A stretch of 64,000 nucleotides of DNA, from positions 1 through 64,000 of the forward strand of contig WHTP01000017.1 in the NCBI GenBank assembly GCA_009377695.1, given 5' to 3'. Shown here piece after piece: positions 59,789 to 64,000 of the stretch (within the stretch, counting starts at the first letter, position 1; each line of letters begins with the position of its first letter). The notes beneath the pieces are model-generated. The model was not told the origin of the DNA, ran no database searches, and saw nothing but the letters and a program-made list of their open reading frames with translations. This DNA is from Hyphomicrobiales bacterium. GTDB lineage: Bacteria; Pseudomonadota; Alphaproteobacteria; Rhizobiales; Xanthobacteraceae. A program made the position numbers and the translations under genes.

Positions 59789-60900
59789 CAGCTCTTGCCC
59801 CACACTTCGCCGGCGGTCTCCACGATCATCCGGAATTTCGCCCACTGCTCGTCCTCGGCGAGGATGTTGCCTTCCTCGGTCGAGGCGAAGCCGCATTGCG
59901 GCGACAGGCAGAGCTGCTCAAGCGGCGCGAACTTGGTCGCTTCGTCGATGCGGCGCTTGACGTCGTCCTTTTTTTCCAGCGTTCCGCTCTTCGAGGTGAT
60001 AAGGCCGAGCACCACCGCCTTATCGCCTTTCGGCAGGAAGCGCAGCGGCTCGAATCCGCCGGCGCGGTCGGTGTCGTATTCAAGGAAATAGCCGTCGTAA
60101 TTCACGGCGCCGAGGAGCCGCTCGGCAACCGGCTCGTAGCCGCCTTCCGCCACCCAGGTGGATTTGAAATTGCCGCGGCAGACATGCGTGGTGATCGTCA
60201 TGTCGGCGGGCTTGGCCTTGAGCGCCGTGTTGATGACGTCCTGATAGATCTGCGGGAGATTGTCCGCCATCGGCATGCGATCGCGCGCGGCCTGCATCTC
60301 GGATGGCGAGCAGAGATACGCCCACACGGTATCGTCGAACTGCAGATAACGGCAGCCTGCGTCGTAGAACGCCTTCACGGCCTTGGCGTAGGCGTTACCG
60401 AGATCGGCGAAATAGCCGTCGAGGTCGGGATAGACGGCTTTCGGAATGCCGTCCTTCGGCAGGCGGAAATGCATCACAGGCGGCGCCGGGATGCACATCT
60501 TCGGCATCACGCGTGCGACCGATTTCAGGTACCGGAAATGCTCGAGCATCGGATGGTCCGCCGGGAAGTCGAGCTTGCCGGTGATCTTGTAGCCTTCCGG
60601 CCGGGTCTCGACGCCATGGAACTGGATGCCGTGCGGCAGCGTGATCTTCTCGACACCGTCCAGGCCCCAAAAGAAATCGAGGTGCCACCACGAGCGGCGG
60701 TATTCGCCGTCGGTCGCGAGCTTGAGCCCGACCTCCTCCTGCTTGCGCACAATTTTTTCGATCTCGCGGTCCTCGACCTCCTTGAGTTGCGCGACCGTGA
60801 TTTCACCCTTCTCACGCTTGGTGCGGGCGGTCTTGATCGCTTCCGAGCGCAGGATTGAGCCGACATGGTCGGCGCGGAATGGTGGCTTGGTACGCTGCAT
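59788..60900 (-). CDS. MetE-family methyltransferase-like protein (array member 1)
   Basis: 370 residues, MQRTKPPFRADHVGSILRSE at the start and zinc ligands in THVCRGN (His and Cys), FLEYD (Glu) and LSPQCGFAS (Cys). It differs from members 3 and 4 in the middle (KMCIPAPPVMHFRLPKDGIP) and probably has a different substrate pocket. ATG at 60900 follows GGAGGGA. It is the first gene of the array, about 258 bp after ligC, with a strong hairpin in that gap; it may therefore have its own promoter. Confidence 0.9.
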   Translation of the reverse strand: MQRTKPPFRADHVGSILRSEAIKTARTKREKGEITVAQLKEVEDREIEKIVRKQEEVGLKLATDGEYRRSWWHLDFFWGLDGVEKITLPHGIQFHGVETRPEGYKITGKLDFPADHPMLEHFRYLKSVARVMPKMCIPAPPVMHFRLPKDGIPKAVYPDLDGYFADLGNAYAKAVKAFYDAGCRYLQFDDTVWAYLCSPSEMQAARDRMPMADNLPQIYQDVINTALKAKPADMTITTHVCRGNFKSTWVAEGGYEPVAERLLGAVNYDGYFLEYDTDRAGGFEPLRFLPKGDKAVVLGLITSKSGTLEKKDDVKRRIDEATKFAPLEQLCLSPQCGFASTEEGNILAEDEQWAKFRMIVETAGEVWGKS

Positions 60901-61098
60901 GGACGCTCCCTCCGGCTTTGGGCTTTGCCCTTCGGTAGCGCGGAACGCGACCGGAGGAAAGTGCGGCGCGCACGCTGCGTTAGTCGCAGATCTGTTGGGC
61001 AAACGCCCACTGACCTCAATCCGCCCTCATGGCGAAAAAGCGCCCGTGGCGGAAAACAGGCAGCGCGCACTGACATGCGTGAGCGCGTCTGGAACCAC

Positions 61099-61122
61099 GC
61101 AAGTCGGGTTTACCCGACTTGC
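61099..61122. terminator. Perfect hairpin between ligC and the MetE-like array
   Basis: GCAAGTCGGG (61099-61108), loop TTTA, CCCGACTTGC (61113-61122): a perfect 10-bp stem about 37 bp beyond the ligC stop. There is no T run, so it may be a Rho-dependent pause or simply a repeat; a related CAAGTCGG-type hairpin occurs near 1460. It suggests that the ring-cleavage genes and the MetE-like array can be separate transcripts. Confidence 0.45.
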
Positions 61123-61158
61123 GCATGTTGGTGCCGAAGCTACGCTCGTGAAACGAAA

Positions 61159-62115
61159 CTACGCGTGCGCTTTGCGCTGCGGGTCGATGATCGTCTCGAG
61201 TTTGCCGAGCACATGCATGCAGGGCAGCAGCTGCGCCAGGCTGCCATTCGGCTCACGCTTTTCCCTGATCGCAGCGATGAACTCACGATCCTCGAGCTCG
61301 ATGCCGTCCATCGACACATCGACCTTGGACACGTCGATCTTGTTGTCCTTGCCGTCGCCTAAATCGTCGTAGAACGCCTTGTAGGTGCCGTTGTCGCAGA
61401 TGTAGCGGAAGAACGAGCCGAGCGGCCCGTCATTGTTGAACGACAGCGACAGCGTCAGGATCGCGCCCGACGGCGTCTTCGCGACGATCCCCATGTCCAT
61501 CGCGATGTTGAGCTCGGGATGGATCGGGCCCTGCACGGCGTAGCAATCGGAGATGTTTTCGCCGCACTGGTACTGGAACAGATCGATCGTGTGCGCGGCG
61601 TGGTGCCAGAGCAGGTGGTCGGTCCAGCTCCGCGGATTTCCCGCCGCGTTGATGTTCTTGCGGCGGAAGAAGTACGTCTGAACGTCCATCTGCTGGATCT
61701 TCAGCTCGCCCTTTTCGATCTTCTTGTGGATGTATTGGTGGCTCGGATTAAAGCGGCGCACATGGCCGCCCATGGCGGTGACGCCGGTCTCCTTCGCGAT
61801 CTTCACCAACGCCTCGGCATCCTCAACCGAGTCGGTGACCGGAATCTCGACCAGCACGTGCTTGCCGGCGCGCATCACCTGCTCACCCTGGCGGAAATGC
61901 ATCTTGGTCGGCGTCGTGAGGATCACCGCGTCGGCACGCTTGATGCCTTCGGACAGGTCGCCGGTGTAATGCGGGACGCCATATTTCTTGGCGACCGCGG
62001 CGGTGGAATCCTGATTGCCACCGACCAGCGATGTCACCTCCACACCCTGGATGCGCTTCAAGGCGTCGAGATGCTTCTGGCCGAAGGCGCCCTGCCCGGC
62101 GACGCAAATTTTCAT
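61159..62115 (-). CDS. ligC: CHMS dehydrogenase-like oxidoreductase (LigC), Gfo/Idh/MocA fold
   Basis: 318 residues. The dinucleotide loop is KICVAGQGAFGQKHLDALKR. The second domain carries DHLLWHHAAHTIDLFQY, the catalytic His region of LigC-type enzymes, and length and context match Sphingobium LigC. It oxidises the hemiacetal of 4-carboxy-2-hydroxymuconate semialdehyde to 2-pyrone-4,6-dicarboxylate with NADP. The gene starts 2 bp after ligB, so the ring-cleavage and oxidation steps are coupled. Confidence 0.88.
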   Translation of the reverse strand: MKICVAGQGAFGQKHLDALKRIQGVEVTSLVGGNQDSTAAVAKKYGVPHYTGDLSEGIKRADAVILTTPTKMHFRQGEQVMRAGKHVLVEIPVTDSVEDAEALVKIAKETGVTAMGGHVRRFNPSHQYIHKKIEKGELKIQQMDVQTYFFRRKNINAAGNPRSWTDHLLWHHAAHTIDLFQYQCGENISDCYAVQGPIHPELNIAMDMGIVAKTPSGAILTLSLSFNNDGPLGSFFRYICDNGTYKAFYDDLGDGKDNKIDVSKVDVSMDGIELEDREFIAAIREKREPNGSLAQLLPCMHVLGKLETIIDPQRKAHA

Positions 62116-62117
62116 CG

Positions 62118-63606
<1,489 letters not shown>

Positions 63607-63634
63607 CGGCTTAGCTCCATCCATGCCAAATCGG

Positions 63635-63710
63635 CTAGTGTCCCGATTCCGAAGTTCGTATCCATTTCGCAGCGGCCACCTATACGAACTTCGGAATCGA
63701 AGGACACTAG
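63635..63710 (-). repeat. CTAG palindrome, A type, upstream of ligA
   Basis: CTAGTGTCC/GGACACTAG ends and inner stem CGATTCCGAAGTTCGTA perfectly paired, AA bulged on the 3' side, 76 bp. Stem identical to the copy at 36165-36239. A 13-bp spacer leads to the B unit. Confidence 0.92.
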
Positions 63711-63723
63711 CAGCTTATTGGTT

Positions 63724-63801
63724 CTAGTGTGGCTTGGGTTCGGAAGTCCGCATTTCGGACTCGCCGCGGGAATGATGCGGACTTCCGAACCGCCACACTA
63801 G
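63724..63801 (+). repeat. CTAG palindrome, B type, upstream of ligA
   Basis: CTAGTGTGGC and GCCACACTAG ends, inner stem GGTTCGGAAGTCCGCAT paired with ATGCGGACTTCCGAACC, TTG bulged on the 5' side, 78 bp. The stem differs from the B unit at 36253 at two positions that are compensated in the opposite arm. It lies between ligA and the partial gene at the window edge. Confidence 0.92.
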
Positions 63802-63869
63802 GGTTCGATTGACATATATAGCTCAGCGGACCAATGCAATGTAAGCTGCCGTTGCGTCGCGGCGAGCGC

Positions 63870-64000
63870 TTATGCGCGCAGCAACGCCCAGAGAAATAGA
63901 ACCGTTGTAAGCACGCCGATCGCAGTGCGGACCGCGTGCAGCCAGCCCCACTTTTCGATCAGCGCCCGCACCTGCGCGCCCGCGTCGGCGGGCTCGGTCG
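63870..64000 (-). CDS. C-terminal part of a DUF1772-type membrane protein (cut by the window edge)
   Basis: The frame ends with a TAA read on the minus strand at 63870-63872 and continues past the window. The visible 43 residues end QVRALIEKWGWLHAVRTAIG and a hydrophobic segment VLTTVLFLWALLRA. The W-x2-LHAVRT-x-IG pattern followed by a final membrane helix is typical of DUF1772 / anthrone-oxygenase-like proteins. Start and most of the protein lie outside. Confidence 0.6.
   Translation of the reverse strand, partial: TEPADAGAQVRALIEKWGWLHAVRTAIGVLTTVLFLWALLRA

Noticed and set aside
54036-60900. Housekeeping cobalamin-independent methionine synthase
   Set aside because: All members lack the N-terminal half of MetE and occur as a multi-gene array next to catabolic genes, so a plain metE assignment is not justified.
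61099-61122. Classical Rho-independent terminator
   Set aside because: The stem is perfect but no T run follows on either strand, so it is listed only as a low-confidence terminator-like hairpin.

Overview
The window comes from a GC-rich alphaproteobacterium, most likely a Hyphomicrobiales member related to the Bradyrhizobium/Rhodopseudomonas/Xanthobacteraceae group. This rests on the gene order ubiG-lysC-ptsP-prfA-prmC-DUF4167, the PHB set phbA/phbB/phaR, a Zur-like Fur protein beside ispG, and catabolic islands rich in Bug-type binding proteins and CoA-transferases. It is a family-level inference; no marker RNA gene is present.

Layout. 1-1006: non-coding DNA holding the 3' half of a tRNA-Leu(CAA) gene (178-232), which looks like an integration scar, followed by a train of hairpins. 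1.0-15.4 kb: an exopolysaccharide locus with a Wzz/GumC-like co-polymerase, a Wzx-like flippase, two GT4 and one GT2 glycosyltransferases, a Wzy/ligase-like protein, a GH5 glycosidase, a polysaccharide deacetylase, a frameshifted FemAB/CelD-type acyltransferase and the initiating polyprenyl-phosphate sugar transferase. 15.7-41.4 kb: mostly core chromosome: an odd winged-helix membrane protein, an EamA transporter, ubiG, lysC, ptsP, prfA, prmC, DUF4167, gloB, phbB, phbA, phaR, a GGDEF/EAL protein, rpmF, mtgA, ispG and zur. 41.6-43.3 kb: a patatin-like lipase and a macrodomain deacetylase. 43.4-53.9 kb: two divergent catabolic operons. The leftward one (enolase-superfamily, SDR, MaoC hydratase, acyl-CoA dehydrogenase, CaiB) resembles an (R)-specific beta-oxidation set. 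The rightward one carries a Bug binding protein, a GntR regulator, GST, CaiB, a CMD-family protein and an enoyl-CoA hydratase. 54.0-63.6 kb, all leftward: ligA-ligB-ligC of protocatechuate 4,5-cleavage, followed by five MetE-family proteins, one of them broken by a 7-bp duplication, and an orphan ABC-type binding protein. The right edge cuts a small membrane protein.

Three things stand out. First, a family of about 75-80 bp CTAG-bounded palindromes occurs twelve times, mostly as A-B pairs separated by 10-13 bp. Stem sequence varies while pairing is kept, collapsed A/B mosaics exist, and copies sit at stop codons or just upstream of start codons. One group has been read into the end of mtgA. 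Second, the tandem MetE-like array next to a ring-cleavage operon suggests methyl or thiol chemistry linked to aromatic or methoxylated substrates. Third, both ring-cleavage subunits carry long lysine/arginine-rich C-terminal tails.
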